A stretch of DNA of 63,165 bases from VAUL01 sp964603155 (GTDB lineage: Bacteria; Desulfobacterota; Desulfuromonadia; Desulfuromonadales; BM103), in assembly GCA_964603155.1 (NCBI GenBank), contig CAZRTZ010000006.1, forward strand, positions 1-63,165, in the 5' to 3' direction. Below the pieces are notes generated by a model that made no database searches, was not told the DNA's origin, and was given only the letters and a program-made list of their open reading frames with translations. Shown piece by piece: positions 44,866-53,499 of the stretch (position 1 is its first letter; every line of letters starts with the position of its first letter). The translations under genes were made by a program, and so were the position numbers.

Positions 44866-45024
44866 TCCCGTGTCCTTGTTTTTGGGGGGATGGTTTCGGG
44901 GGGGAGCGTTTAGTGCGGCGCATTTTCGGCATTTTCCCTTGACACCTTTTGCCCCTTTCGTTACACCATAAGGGTTTCCCTATAGACAGAGCCCGCGGCA
45001 GCGGGGGCAAGGAATAGAACGACC

Positions 45025-45807
45025 ATGGCCAGAAAAGAGAAGTCGGAATATATCATTCAGGCGGTTTCCCACGCCCTCGACCTGCTCGAGCAGTTTCATG
45101 ACGATGTCGACGAGTTGGGGGTCACCGAGCTGAGCAAACGCCTCAAGCTCCACAAGAACAATGTCTTTCGCCTGCTGGCAACGCTGGAGTCGCGGGGCTA
45201 CATCGAGCAGAACAAGGCCACTGAAAACTACCGGCTCGGCCTCAAGGCGCTGGAACTGGGGCAGACCTTCATCAAGCAGATGGGGCTGCTGCGCCAGGCC
45301 AAGCCGATCCTCGAGAAGATCGTCGCCAGTTGCAACGAGACTTCCTACGTGGCGATCTTCAAGGAGGGGTCGATCGTCTATCTCGACGTGGTCGAGACCG
45401 ACATGACCGTGCGCGTCGTTTCTCGCGTCGGTTCGCGTCTTCCGGCCTACTGCACCGCCTCCGGCAAGGTCCACCTCGCCTTCATGAGCGAGGAGGAGAT
45501 CAACGAGCTTTACCCGAACCGGCAACTCAAGGGGTACACCTCGACGACGATCACTGACCGCGAGCAGCTTAAGGAAACGCTCAGGCAGGTTGCCGAACAG
45601 GGCTATGCCATCGACGACGAAGAGATGGACCTCGGGGTGCGTTGCGTTGCCGCGCCGATCCGCGACTATACCCGGCGGATTGTCGGCGCCCTGATTATTT
45701 CGGGGCCGACCATGCGCCTGAGCAACGAGCGGATCGCCAAGGAGCTGATTCCGCTGATGCAATCGGCCTCCGAGGAACTCTCCTCGCGCCTGGGTTATCA
45801 CAAATAA
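45025..45807 (+). CDS. IclR-family transcriptional regulator
   Basis: A 260-residue regulator: N-terminal winged helix (AVSHALDLLEQF, LGVTELSKRLKLHKNNVFRLLATLESRGYIEQ at about 15-60) and C-terminal effector domain (ETSYVAIFKEGSIVYLD, SRLPAYCTASGKVHLAFM, DDEEMDLGVRCVAAPI). Family members sense small aromatic or organic acids; the ligand is unknown. A long leader and its own terminator (45829-45857) make it a single transcript. Its target is not clear from the neighbours. Confidence 0.92.
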   Translation: MARKEKSEYIIQAVSHALDLLEQFHDDVDELGVTELSKRLKLHKNNVFRLLATLESRGYIEQNKATENYRLGLKALELGQTFIKQMGLLRQAKPILEKIVASCNETSYVAIFKEGSIVYLDVVETDMTVRVVSRVGSRLPAYCTASGKVHLAFMSEEEINELYPNRQLKGYTSTTITDREQLKETLRQVAEQGYAIDDEEMDLGVRCVAAPIRDYTRRIVGALIISGPTMRLSNERIAKELIPLMQSASEELSSRLGYHK

Positions 45808-45828
45808 GCGCCGCTGCCGACAGTTTTC

Positions 45829-45857
45829 AGCCCCCGCCTCATTGCGGGGGCTTTTTT
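45829..45857 (+). terminator. intrinsic terminator of the IclR gene
   Basis: AGCCCCCGC-CTCATT-GCGGGGGCT, 9-bp stem followed by a T run to 45857. Confidence 0.9.
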
Positions 45858-45889
45858 GTCGGCGGGGGCATGGCTGTCAAGGAGGATCC

Positions 45890-46714
45890 TTGTCGGAGTC
45901 GAGCCTGGAAGAATATGTGGCAGCTGAGGTCGCGGCGGCGCGCCGGGCTGGAGCAAGCGAAGAGAACCTGCCGTTCCTGACCGTCCCGGCCGGGTCCCGT
46001 GCGGCGGTGCTGCTGGTGCACGGTTTCTCCGCCACCCCCTGGGAGGTGCACCCTCTGGCCGCTGCCCTGACCCCGCACGGACTGGCCTGCCTGGCCGTGC
46101 GCCTGCCGGGGCATGGCACCACTCCCGAAGACCTGGCCACCCGCCTCTGGGAGGAGTGGCTGGCGGTGGTGGTCGCCGGCTATGACCGGCTGTCTCCGCA
46201 CTTTGCGCGAATTTACGTGGTTGGGCTGAGCACCGGTTCGCTGCTGGCCCTGTTGCTGGCCGACCAGCGCCCGGTGGCCGGTCTGGTTCTGCTTTCCCCC
46301 TATCTGCGCCTGCGCCATCGTCTGGCACCGTTTGCCGGCTGGTTACGCCATCTCAAGCCCTACCAGACGCGTGCGCTCGGCGATGTGGCCGCTGCCCACT
46401 ACTATACGCGCCGCCCGCTGGCCGGCGTCCATCAGATCAACCGGCTGCTGCGACGGTTGTCCGGGCGGCTTGCGGGGATCGAAGCGCCGGTACTGGCTCT
46501 GCATGGCGGCGGTGACGATGTCGTCGACATCGACAGCGGGCGGGTGCTGGTGGAGCGTCTGGGCAGTTGCGTCAAGCACTACCGGAGGTTTGGCCCGGAG
46601 GCACCGCACGTGTTGACGGCCCCCAGGAATCCCTGCCAGCAGGAGGTTCTGGAGATGGTCGGCTCTTTCCTTGCGGGACTCGAGGCTCAGGCGGTGGAGG
46701 CGAGCAGGTGCTGA
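45890..46714 (+). CDS. alpha/beta hydrolase, carboxylesterase/lipase-like
   Basis: A 274-residue serine hydrolase. The oxyanion strand is LLVHGFSATPWEVHPLAAAL near residue 38, the nucleophile is GLSTGS near 110, the acid lies in LHGGGDDVVD near 205, and the final His in HVLTAP near 240. It resembles monoacylglycerol lipase or Est30-like esterases. TTG at 45890 is chosen since GGAGG lies 4 bases before it and nothing upstream in this frame is better; the start is uncertain. Its last 28 bp overlap the end of convergent coaE. Confidence 0.82.
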   Translation: MSESSLEEYVAAEVAAARRAGASEENLPFLTVPAGSRAAVLLVHGFSATPWEVHPLAAALTPHGLACLAVRLPGHGTTPEDLATRLWEEWLAVVVAGYDRLSPHFARIYVVGLSTGSLLALLLADQRPVAGLVLLSPYLRLRHRLAPFAGWLRHLKPYQTRALGDVAAAHYYTRRPLAGVHQINRLLRRLSGRLAGIEAPVLALHGGGDDVVDIDSGRVLVERLGSCVKHYRRFGPEAPHVLTAPRNPCQQEVLEMVGSFLAGLEAQAVEASRC

Positions 46715-47292
46715 TAAAGGGCGACGACCTGGCGACGGGTTGTTTCGAGCGGGCCGGAGTTATCGATCACGTAGTCGGCTCGGGCGACCTTTTCCGCCTG
46801 GGGCCACTGGGCGGCGATGCGCGCCTGCGCTGCCGCCGGGTCGAGGCGGTCGCGGGTACAGAGCCGTTCGCACTGCAGCTGTGACGAGGCGATCACGGTC
46901 AGCACCCGGTCGACGCGCCCCTCGGCTCCAGCCTCGAAGAGCAGTGGAGCCTCGTAGACAACCAGCGCCACCTGCTGCTGCCGCAGCGCCAGCAACTGCT
47001 TTTCGGCCAGGCGGGCGATGGCCGGATGGGTGATGGCATTGAGCTGCCGGCGTGCCCTGGGGTCGGCGAAGACCATCTGCCCCAACTTTTCCCGATCAAG
47101 TTCCCCGGAGGCGGCGAGGATCGACGTGCCGAAAGCGGCCACCAGCTCCGTGAGGGTCGGAGTGCCGGGGGCAACAGCCTCGCGGGCCAGCTGATCGGCG
47201 CTGACCACCATGGCCCCGCATTCGGCGAACAACGCCGCCACACTGCTTTTGCCGGCGGCAATGCCGCCGGTGAGGCCGAGAACCAGAGTCAT
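46687..47292 (-). CDS. coaE: dephospho-CoA kinase
   Basis: A 201-residue CoaE, the final step of CoA synthesis. P-loop GLTGGIAAGKSS is at residues 6-17, with VSADQLAREAV near 30, the ITHPAIA strand near 86 and VYEAPLLFEAG near 112, then the RDRLDPAAAQARIAAQ lid near 145. The C terminus ends about as expected. It overlaps the hydrolase gene tail by 28 bp. Confidence 0.95.
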   Translation of the reverse strand: MTLVLGLTGGIAAGKSSVAALFAECGAMVVSADQLAREAVAPGTPTLTELVAAFGTSILAASGELDREKLGQMVFADPRARRQLNAITHPAIARLAEKQLLALRQQQVALVVYEAPLLFEAGAEGRVDRVLTVIASSQLQCERLCTRDRLDPAAAQARIAAQWPQAEKVARADYVIDNSGPLETTRRQVVALYQHLLASTA

Positions 47293-47469
47293 GCCGGGCG
47301 GGGTGCTCCTTTGCCGGAGGGTGAACTGTCCATGGGCGCTATTATAGCAAAGACGTCACGCCATCGGCAGTTTTTTGCGCCCGTTTGAAAGGTTCCGCTG
47401 GCCAAGCGCTATAGAATCTCCTAAAATACCTGCTTAGCCGTTTTCGGCCGTGGATGCCAAGGAGTAAAC

Positions 47470-49035
47470 GTGCCGCCCAACAGCGATACCCATCCCCAGA
47501 TTGCCATCGCCCTGACCGGCCTGGTCAAGCAGATCAAGGCGCTGCGCTACTATCCGCCAAGGCACCCGGCCTTGCAGGCAGCGGCTGCGGAGAGTCTCAA
47601 GGGGTTCCAGCCGCTGTTGCTCGGGGGAGAGCCGCTTGCCCTGACGGTGCGGCGGGAAGGGTTCCTGCTCGGCGAGCAACCGGTGGCCAAGACCCATCAG
47701 GTTCTCGCTCAACTGGCGACGTTCTGCTTTGCCCGCCGCATCCAGTATCTGACCATCCTCCCCGACCTGAACGCCAGCGATCTGCACCGTTTCGTACACT
47801 GCCTGATCATCGATCCCCAGGAGATTCACCAGCGTGGCGGTATCCAGAAGGTTTTGGAGCAGGCCAGAATCACCACGATCTGGGTCAACGAAACCGATCT
47901 GGCGGCGATCCTGGCGCGCCGGCAGAAACTGGAGGAGCTCCCTCCGGAGGGGGATGTCAGCGAGATCGAAGGGGAGGGGCCGAAGGCCAGGCTCACGCCG
48001 GCCCAGGCGCAGGCGCTCGATCTCGAGCGCCTGATCAAGCAGCTCGAGCAGGAACGTGACGACCAGCGCTTTCGGCATCAATTGCAGGAACTGATCCCGC
48101 TGCTGCGCCTCAACCTGATTCCGGAGAACCGGCTCCTGGTGCTCAGAGCCATGGTCATGCTCTGCAGGAATGCCAGCGGCGAGAAGCTGTCCGAGGCCCG
48201 GCGTGCCTATGCCATGAATGCCCTCGGCCAGCTTGCGACCGATGAGATGACCGATTACCTGATCGGTTTCCTCTTCGCCCGCGAGGGTGAAGAGCAGGTC
48301 CGTCAGACCATTGCCAAGGTGCTGGTGTTCCTGAGCGACAAGATCATTCGCCGCCTGATGACCCTGCTGGCCGAGGAGAGCGTGGCCGGCAACCGCAAGC
48401 TGCTCGCCGATATCCTGATCCAGGCCGGGCCGGCGGCGGTCGCCGTGCTGCAGGAGCACCTTTTCGACGAACGCTGGTACGTTGTCCGCAACGCCGTGGC
48501 GATCCTCGGCGAAATCCGCAATCAGGAGACCCTGCTGCATCTGACCCCTCTGCTTGAGCACAAGGAGGTCCGGGTGCGGCGCGAAACGATTCGCGCCCTG
48601 GCCAAGATCGGCGGTCAGAAAGCGGTCGATATCCTGCTGCGGGCGGCCGAATCGGACGATCAGGAACTGCGCCGGCAAGCCCTGCTCTCCCTTGGGGCCA
48701 TCCGCGCCGCCAGCGCGACACCGACCCTGCTTAAACTTCTCGAGCAGTCCGACTGGAGCCGCCGCACGGTGGATATCAAAAAGGACGCCATCCGTGCTCT
48801 TGGCGAAATCCGGGCGGCCGAGGCCGTGCCGGCGCTGACCGCCATCCTCGGCAAGCGTCGTCTGCTGCGCCGGGCCCTGAACGACGAGCTGCGTGCCGCC
48901 GCGGCCACCGCGCTCGGCGATATCGGTGAGGAGCGCAGCCGCCAGGCGCTGGAGAAGGCTCTTCACGACGGTAATTCCGCAGTCGCCCGTGCCGCTGCCA
49001 AGGCACTGACGCAACTGGAGAAGGAAAATCCATGA
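47470..49035 (+). CDS. HEAT-repeat protein with a shared N-terminal module
   Basis: A 521-residue protein. Residues 1-150 form a module like that at the start of the next gene product (VKQIKALRYYPPRHPALQAA; LNASDLHRFVHCL). A coiled-coil linker follows (about 178-200). From about 245 to 521 there are repeated HEAT/PBS-lyase-type helices (RNAVAILGEIRNQETL, VRRETIRALAKIGGQKAVDIL, RAAAATALGDIGEERSRQAL). HEAT repeats mediate protein contacts. It overlaps the HD-GYP gene by 4 bp, so the products probably work together. GTG start after AAGGAG. Confidence 0.85.
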   Translation: MPPNSDTHPQIAIALTGLVKQIKALRYYPPRHPALQAAAAESLKGFQPLLLGGEPLALTVRREGFLLGEQPVAKTHQVLAQLATFCFARRIQYLTILPDLNASDLHRFVHCLIIDPQEIHQRGGIQKVLEQARITTIWVNETDLAAILARRQKLEELPPEGDVSEIEGEGPKARLTPAQAQALDLERLIKQLEQERDDQRFRHQLQELIPLLRLNLIPENRLLVLRAMVMLCRNASGEKLSEARRAYAMNALGQLATDEMTDYLIGFLFAREGEEQVRQTIAKVLVFLSDKIIRRLMTLLAEESVAGNRKLLADILIQAGPAAVAVLQEHLFDERWYVVRNAVAILGEIRNQETLLHLTPLLEHKEVRVRRETIRALAKIGGQKAVDILLRAAESDDQELRRQALLSLGAIRAASATPTLLKLLEQSDWSRRTVDIKKDAIRALGEIRAAEAVPALTAILGKRRLLRRALNDELRAAAATALGDIGEERSRQALEKALHDGNSAVARAAAKALTQLEKENP

Positions 49036-50360
49036 AGCCCGAAGAAATTCGCCAGGTCGTGCAGGTTCTGGCCGGGGCCATCAAGGGCCTGCGGCTTTAC
49101 TCGCTGGAGCACCCGGCCACCACCCGGCAGATTCAGCTGCTGCAGAACGGTCTGTTCAACCTGTTGCAGCAGAAGAAAACCATCCGCCTGGGTTTGCTGG
49201 AAGGAACCCTGTTCGTCGAGGACTTCCTGTTCATGCAGGAGTTCCCGGCGGCCGAAGAGCTGGCCGGTCTCCTTGAGAATCTGGAACTGGCCGGCATCGA
49301 ATTCACCGCCGGTTTGAGCGCCGAGGAGATTCAGGCGCTGTTGAGCCTGCTGCACGCCGCCAGCTGCCGCGGCCAAGATTTTGCCGAGGCGCTGCGTCAG
49401 CAGAAGGTCGAAAAGATCCGGGCGGTACCGGTAACGGAGGAGGAGGAAAGCGGCGAGCCGCGCAAGGTCTACAAGAAGGCGCTTAAAGTCGTCGATCAGA
49501 TCTTCCGCGACGTGCGCATGGGGGAGATCCCTTCCTCGGACGAAGCCGCCAAGGTGGTCAAGGAAATGGTGCAGCTGACCATTACCGAGCCGCACGCGCT
49601 CTTCGCCCTGTCGATGCTCAAGGATTACGACAACTACACGTTTACCCACTCGGTCAACGTCTCCGTGATTGCCCTTGCGGTCGGCCGCGCCTGTGGCGCC
49701 AGCGAGGAGCAGCTCAGGGTGCTGGGGCTGGGCGGTCTGCTCCACGATCTCGGCAAGCTGCGGGTCGATGTCGGCATCATCACCAAGCCGGGGCGACTGA
49801 CCGACGCCGAGTTTGAAGAGATCAAGAACCATCCGCGCTTCGGTGCCGACATCATCGGAGAGATGGAGGGGGTGACCGACGAGGTGATGGCGATCGTCGT
49901 CGGCCATCATGTGCGCTACGACCGCTCCGGCTATCCGAACGATGTGGCCGGCCGGCTGGTGTCGCCCCTGGTCGACATGACGGCGATTGCCGACTCCTAC
50001 GACGCCATGACCACCCTGCGCTCCTATCAGCGGCCCTTTACCCCCCGCAAGGCGATCGCCCGCCTGCGCGAGATCAGCGGTACGGCGCTGGATCCGGCGA
50101 TGGTCGAAAAATTTGCCCGCGCGCTCGGCCCCTACCCGGTCGGCAGTCTGGTGCGTCTCGATAACAACGAGATCGGCCTGGTCGTCAAGGTCGATACCAC
50201 GCATCCCGAGCAGGCCGAGGTGAAGATTCTCTTTGCCCCCGACGGTCAGCCCTGCGCTGACGCCTACCGGGTTCAACTCGGTCCGGCCAACCTGCGTAAG
50301 ATCGTGGCGGAGGTGGATCCGCAGAGTAAGGGGATTGACGTCGTCGACTACCTCGACTAG
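49032..50360 (+). CDS. HD-GYP domain phosphodiesterase
   Basis: A 442-residue protein. The N-terminal module (about 1-135) resembles that of the upstream HEAT protein. The HD-GYP domain lies at about 195-370: HSVNVSVIALAVGR, the HD pair in GLLHDLGKLRVD near 240, IKNHPRFGADII near 270, and GHHVRYDRSGYPNDVAG near 296, where GYP is kept but the usual HHE is HHV. It also has ADSYDAMTTLRSYQRPFTP near 325. It probably hydrolyses c-di-GMP. Two extra C-terminal beta strands follow. Confidence 0.9.
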   Translation: MKPEEIRQVVQVLAGAIKGLRLYSLEHPATTRQIQLLQNGLFNLLQQKKTIRLGLLEGTLFVEDFLFMQEFPAAEELAGLLENLELAGIEFTAGLSAEEIQALLSLLHAASCRGQDFAEALRQQKVEKIRAVPVTEEEESGEPRKVYKKALKVVDQIFRDVRMGEIPSSDEAAKVVKEMVQLTITEPHALFALSMLKDYDNYTFTHSVNVSVIALAVGRACGASEEQLRVLGLGGLLHDLGKLRVDVGIITKPGRLTDAEFEEIKNHPRFGADIIGEMEGVTDEVMAIVVGHHVRYDRSGYPNDVAGRLVSPLVDMTAIADSYDAMTTLRSYQRPFTPRKAIARLREISGTALDPAMVEKFARALGPYPVGSLVRLDNNEIGLVVKVDTTHPEQAEVKILFAPDGQPCADAYRVQLGPANLRKIVAEVDPQSKGIDVVDYLD

Positions 50361-50504
50361 CAGGCTGTTTAAAAACTGCTGCGGAGGCTGTCTGCGGTGT
50401 TGCGCGGTGCTCGCACCCTCGCCTATCTTTCCAGATATGTCTCAGGTTCTGCGCTCCGTGCGCCTTGCATCCAGCCTTCCTCGCGACGTTTTTTAACAAC
50501 CTGG
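50361..50504. repeat. nested palindromic intergenic repeat, copy C (divergent)
   Basis: Ends CAGGCTGTTTAAAAAC (50361) and GTTTTTTAACAACCTG (50489) are inverted with few mismatches. On the minus strand the inside reads ATGCAAGGCGC, GGAGCG, a centre TATCT-GGAA-AGATA, GCGAGGG, then GCAACACCGCAGAC. This is the same order of blocks as in copies A and B, with different stem sequence. It starts directly after the HD-GYP stop, in a convergent gap. Confidence 0.7.
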
Positions 50505-50531
50505 CTCAGGTTCTGACTGAGGTTTCCTGTC

Positions 50532-50574
50532 ACAAGCAAAAAGCCGGGGCCATTGGCCCCGGCTTTTTGCTTGT
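50532..50574. terminator. bidirectional intrinsic terminator
   Basis: A perfect 20-bp inverted repeat (50532-50551 and 50555-50574) with an ATT loop, with five A and five T in the arms around a GCCGGGGCC/GGCCCCGGC core. It serves the convergent HD-GYP (+) and HEAT (-) genes. Confidence 0.92.
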
Positions 50575-50589
50575 ACGTGCCGATGGTGG

Positions 50590-51159
50590 TTAGAGGGGGA
50601 GCTTCGCCAGGGCTTCGACCGCGGCCTTGCGCACGGTGGCGCGCGGGTCTTTGGTCAGTCCGGCCAGGGGGACGGCGGCCTCAACGGTGCGCAACTTGCC
50701 GAGGGCACGGGCTGCGCTGATCACCAGCTGTTCGTCGGCCTCCTGCAGCATCGCCGCGAGATACGGAACCAGGCGCGGGTCGTCGAAGTTCCCCAGGGCG
50801 TCGGCCGTATGTACCCGGACCGCAGGCGCCGGATCCTTGAGGTGGCGGACCAGGCTCTGCAGCGATTTGGGGTGGGCCTTGTGGCCAAGGACCTGGATGG
50901 CGGCGGCCCGGATGTCGGCATCCGGATCCTTGAGCAGCTCGATCAATGGCGGGAAGACCTCCGGCGAGTTGATCCACTCCATGGCGAAGATCGCCTTGAC
51001 CCGCACACCGCGCTTGTCGGAAGCGAGGTTGGCGATGATCTGGCGCAGGTCCTGGAACGACTCGAGCTGTTCGATGACCTCGGCCGCTGCGGTACGCACG
51101 GCTTCGTCGGGGTCGGCGAGCAACTCGATCAGCAGTTTTCGGCGTTCTTCCAAGGTCAT
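50590..51159 (-). CDS. small HEAT-repeat protein
   Basis: A 189-residue all-helical protein made of about five HEAT-type units (DPDEAVRTAAAEVIEQL, KGVRVKAIFAMEW-like, DPDADIRAAAIQVLGHK, DPAPAVRVHTADALGNF, DPRATVRKAAVEALAKL). Such proteins act as scaffolds or lyase-like adaptors; no function can be assigned. ATG at 51159 is chosen; GTG at 51168 is an alternative. It follows ssb by 29 bp. Confidence 0.85.
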   Translation of the reverse strand: MTLEERRKLLIELLADPDEAVRTAAAEVIEQLESFQDLRQIIANLASDKRGVRVKAIFAMEWINSPEVFPPLIELLKDPDADIRAAAIQVLGHKAHPKSLQSLVRHLKDPAPAVRVHTADALGNFDDPRLVPYLAAMLQEADEQLVISAARALGKLRTVEAAVPLAGLTKDPRATVRKAAVEALAKLPL

Positions 51160-51188
51160 GGCAGCCACTCAGGGGAAAGACGCTATCC

Positions 51189-51641
51189 TCAGAACGGGAT
51201 ATCGTCGTCAGTGTTGTAGGGGGCATCGTCAGGGACCGATACCGGATCCTTGGCCGGGAGCGAACCGCTACGCGCCTGGCGTGCTCCGGCGCCTCCACCC
51301 CCCTCGTCGCCGGGGCGACCGCCGAGCATCTGCATGTCGGAGATGACGATTTCGGTGATGTAGCGCTTGTTGCCGTCGCGATCATCGTAGGAGCGGCTCT
51401 GGATGCGGCCCTCGCAGTAGATCTGCTTCCCCTTGGTCAGGTACTTGCCGCAGATTTCGGCCAAAGGGCCCCAGGCCACGATGTTGTGCCACTCGGTGCG
51501 CTCCTGCTGTTCGCCGCCTTTGTTCTTGAACTTTTCCGTGGTCGCCAGTGAAAACGTAGCAACGGCCTGACCGCTGGCCGTATAGCGCAGTTCCGGATCT
51601 TTCCCCAGGTTCCCGACGAGAATCGCTTTGTTGATCGCCAT
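51189..51641 (-). CDS. ssb: single-stranded DNA-binding protein
   Basis: A 150-residue SSB: OB-fold start NKAILVGNLGKDPELRYTASGQ, WHNIVAWGPLAEICGKYLTKG near 55-75, a Gly-rich linker and the acidic tip DDDIPF that recruits partner proteins. ATG at 51641 has GGAGG 5 bases upstream; an in-frame ATG at 51653 lacks one. Confidence 0.96.
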   Translation of the reverse strand: MAINKAILVGNLGKDPELRYTASGQAVATFSLATTEKFKNKGGEQQERTEWHNIVAWGPLAEICGKYLTKGKQIYCEGRIQSRSYDDRDGNKRYITEIVISDMQMLGGRPGDEGGGGAGARQARSGSLPAKDPVSVPDDAPYNTDDDIPF

Positions 51642-51861
51642 GTCTGCCTCCATTGCATTGGAAAATTTTACGTAGTCTAGCCGAAAGGCGGAGGGCTGTA
51701 AAGCGCGGCGGGGAGGTGTCTGTCAGAATACGTCAGGCCGCTTCGGCCAGATGCCCTGCCCGTCGTCTCCGGGGGGGCGCCGCGCGTTTCCCGTTGAACC
51801 TTCCGGCAACTTCGCGATATCGTTCTGGCGGGTCGATCCATTCCGGAGGCGAGAGATAAAG

Positions 51862-52566
51862 ATGAAGCAGTTGCTGCTTGCCGTTTCGGGACTGCTGCTT
51901 GCCGCGGGGTGCGCCACCAAACAGACCGAGGTCGTCGGGCAGGAGTACCTGGCCCGGAGAGCCTTGGCGGCGGCCAATTCGAAGCAGTGCATGGACCAGG
52001 TGAAACGCGCCAACCCGGTTTACGAGCGCCTGAGCGATCTGTTCATCTACGACCTCAGCGACAACCGGCAACTGACCAAGATGAGCAACAGAAATTATGT
52101 GACCGCGCAGAATGTCGCCGACCTGATCCGCTTCCGCGAGATGATCCAGTCGTGCTACGACCAGAGTCTCGCCGATTACGGCAACGCCGACCGCCGCTAC
52201 GCCGAGTACATGCTCAGCGTCAGGGCGAGCAGCGACAACAATCTCCTGGAATTGCTGAACCGGCAGATCACCATCGGCGAGCGCAACGTTTACCTGCTCG
52301 AGGCCTTGCACGGCAACCGGAGCCGGTTCACCGAGATCGATCGCGAGGTGATTGCCGACCTCAACCGGGCCAGCTATTTCAGTGTTGGGAACGGTCGGAG
52401 AGAAGTTGGTGCCCTTGAAGAAATTTTCACGTACCCGGCGGTCACCCTGCCGCCTCGGCCAACTCCGGACGCCGCCACCGAGTCGGTCCGGCCTGCAACT
52501 GCACCCGACTCTCGGTCGGGAACGGCGCGTTGCCGGTTTGAGGGGTCCTCGATCCGCTGCGACTAG
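51862..52566 (+). CDS. hypothetical lipoprotein
   Basis: A 234-residue protein with a lipoprotein signal (MKQLLLAVSGLLLAAGC, Cys17). The rest is helical and charged (about 40-170; RRYAEYMLSVRASSDNNLLELLNRQI) with a Pro/Ala-rich tail ending RCRFEGSSIRCD. No known family is recognised. It heads an operon with the next gene and miaA; the ATG has GGAGGCGAG in front. It is probably attached to the outer membrane. Confidence 0.78.
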   Translation: MKQLLLAVSGLLLAAGCATKQTEVVGQEYLARRALAAANSKQCMDQVKRANPVYERLSDLFIYDLSDNRQLTKMSNRNYVTAQNVADLIRFREMIQSCYDQSLADYGNADRRYAEYMLSVRASSDNNLLELLNRQITIGERNVYLLEALHGNRSRFTEIDREVIADLNRASYFSVGNGRREVGALEEIFTYPAVTLPPRPTPDAATESVRPATAPDSRSGTARCRFEGSSIRCD

Positions 52567-52575
52567 GAGGACGGT

Positions 52576-53496
52576 GTGCGAATCGTTTTCCTGGGTGCTC
52601 TGCTGCTAGGGCTGTTGCTGTTGGGCGGCAACCCGGCCTGTGCCGAACAGCCCGACAAAGAGAAGGTTGCCAGCGGCAGGAGCAGGGTCGTGGAGGCGTT
52701 CATGGCGCTCATGGTGGAGCGGCAGATGGTCAACTCCGCAAGCAAAAGCCAGCTGGTCGAGATCGACCAGAAGATGCTGGCCCTCTTGGCCCCCTATTAT
52801 TTCGAGATCCTCGGCGTCGATCGCGGTGGCTTCACTCTCAACAAGTACAGCCCTGACGGGTTCAGGGTTCTGGCCGAAAACGGCGACTATGTCGCGGTCA
52901 AGCTGCTGCGCAAAAGCCAGGAATGGCCGACGCTGATCGTCTTCAAAACCGCCGAATATCGCGGGCGCTACGTCATCGAACCGACTGCGATCAGCCTGCT
53001 CGGCGGCAATGACCCCAGCCTGGTGACCCCCTGGTTCTATGCGGCGGAGCAGCACGACCTGACAATGAAGAACCTGCCTCTGCCAGTTCTCGGCAAGCCG
53101 GTCAGGGCGACGCTCGTGCCGGCGCCGGAAGAGCGGGTGCGGGAGGAAGGGGTGCCGCTGGTCAAGACCTTGCTCGCCTATCTGGAGCGGCGCGGCAAAA
53201 TGGATGAGCAGACCAGGCGCGCCGCCTTTTCCAGCCAGATCCGGCCCCTCCTGGCCAAGGCCTATCCCGAACTTTACGGGATCGATCCGGCCTATTACGA
53301 GGAGGTGGCCGTCGACCGGCTCACCGAGTGCAAAATCGGGGAGGTCGTCGGCAACGACGTGGTCCTTTCCTGCAAGGGCTGCCTCTATGACCGCTACTCC
53401 TTCAAGCTGGTGGTCGAAGAGGACCGGTTGAAAATCATGCCGACCGGCATCGACAACCCGCGCCGGGCCCTCTCCCCGGTTTGGCGGCGGGAGTAG
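52576..53496 (+). CDS. exported hypothetical protein
   Basis: A 306-residue protein with a signal peptide (MRIVFLGALLLGLLLLGGNPACA, cleavage near 23). No family is recognised. Visible features are two Cys near the C terminus (CKGCLYDRYSF), several short beta-like stretches and a YLERRGKMDEQTRRAAFSSQ helix. GTG at 52576 follows AGGAGGACG. It lies between the lipoprotein gene and miaA, so it is likely co-transcribed. Confidence 0.78.
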   Translation: MRIVFLGALLLGLLLLGGNPACAEQPDKEKVASGRSRVVEAFMALMVERQMVNSASKSQLVEIDQKMLALLAPYYFEILGVDRGGFTLNKYSPDGFRVLAENGDYVAVKLLRKSQEWPTLIVFKTAEYRGRYVIEPTAISLLGGNDPSLVTPWFYAAEQHDLTMKNLPLPVLGKPVRATLVPAPEERVREEGVPLVKTLLAYLERRGKMDEQTRRAAFSSQIRPLLAKAYPELYGIDPAYYEEVAVDRLTECKIGEVVGNDVVLSCKGCLYDRYSFKLVVEEDRLKIMPTGIDNPRRALSPVWRRE

Positions 53497-53499
53497 CCG

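Larger units (their letters stand above)
44736..45024. other. divergent intergenic region uspA/IclR gene
   Basis: 289 bp without a gene. It holds a minus-strand promoter for uspA (44768-44796), a plus-strand promoter (44837-44865) and a second plus-strand TTGACA at 44939-44944 with only a weak -10, plus G-rich sequence near 44885-44905. Confidence 0.6.
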
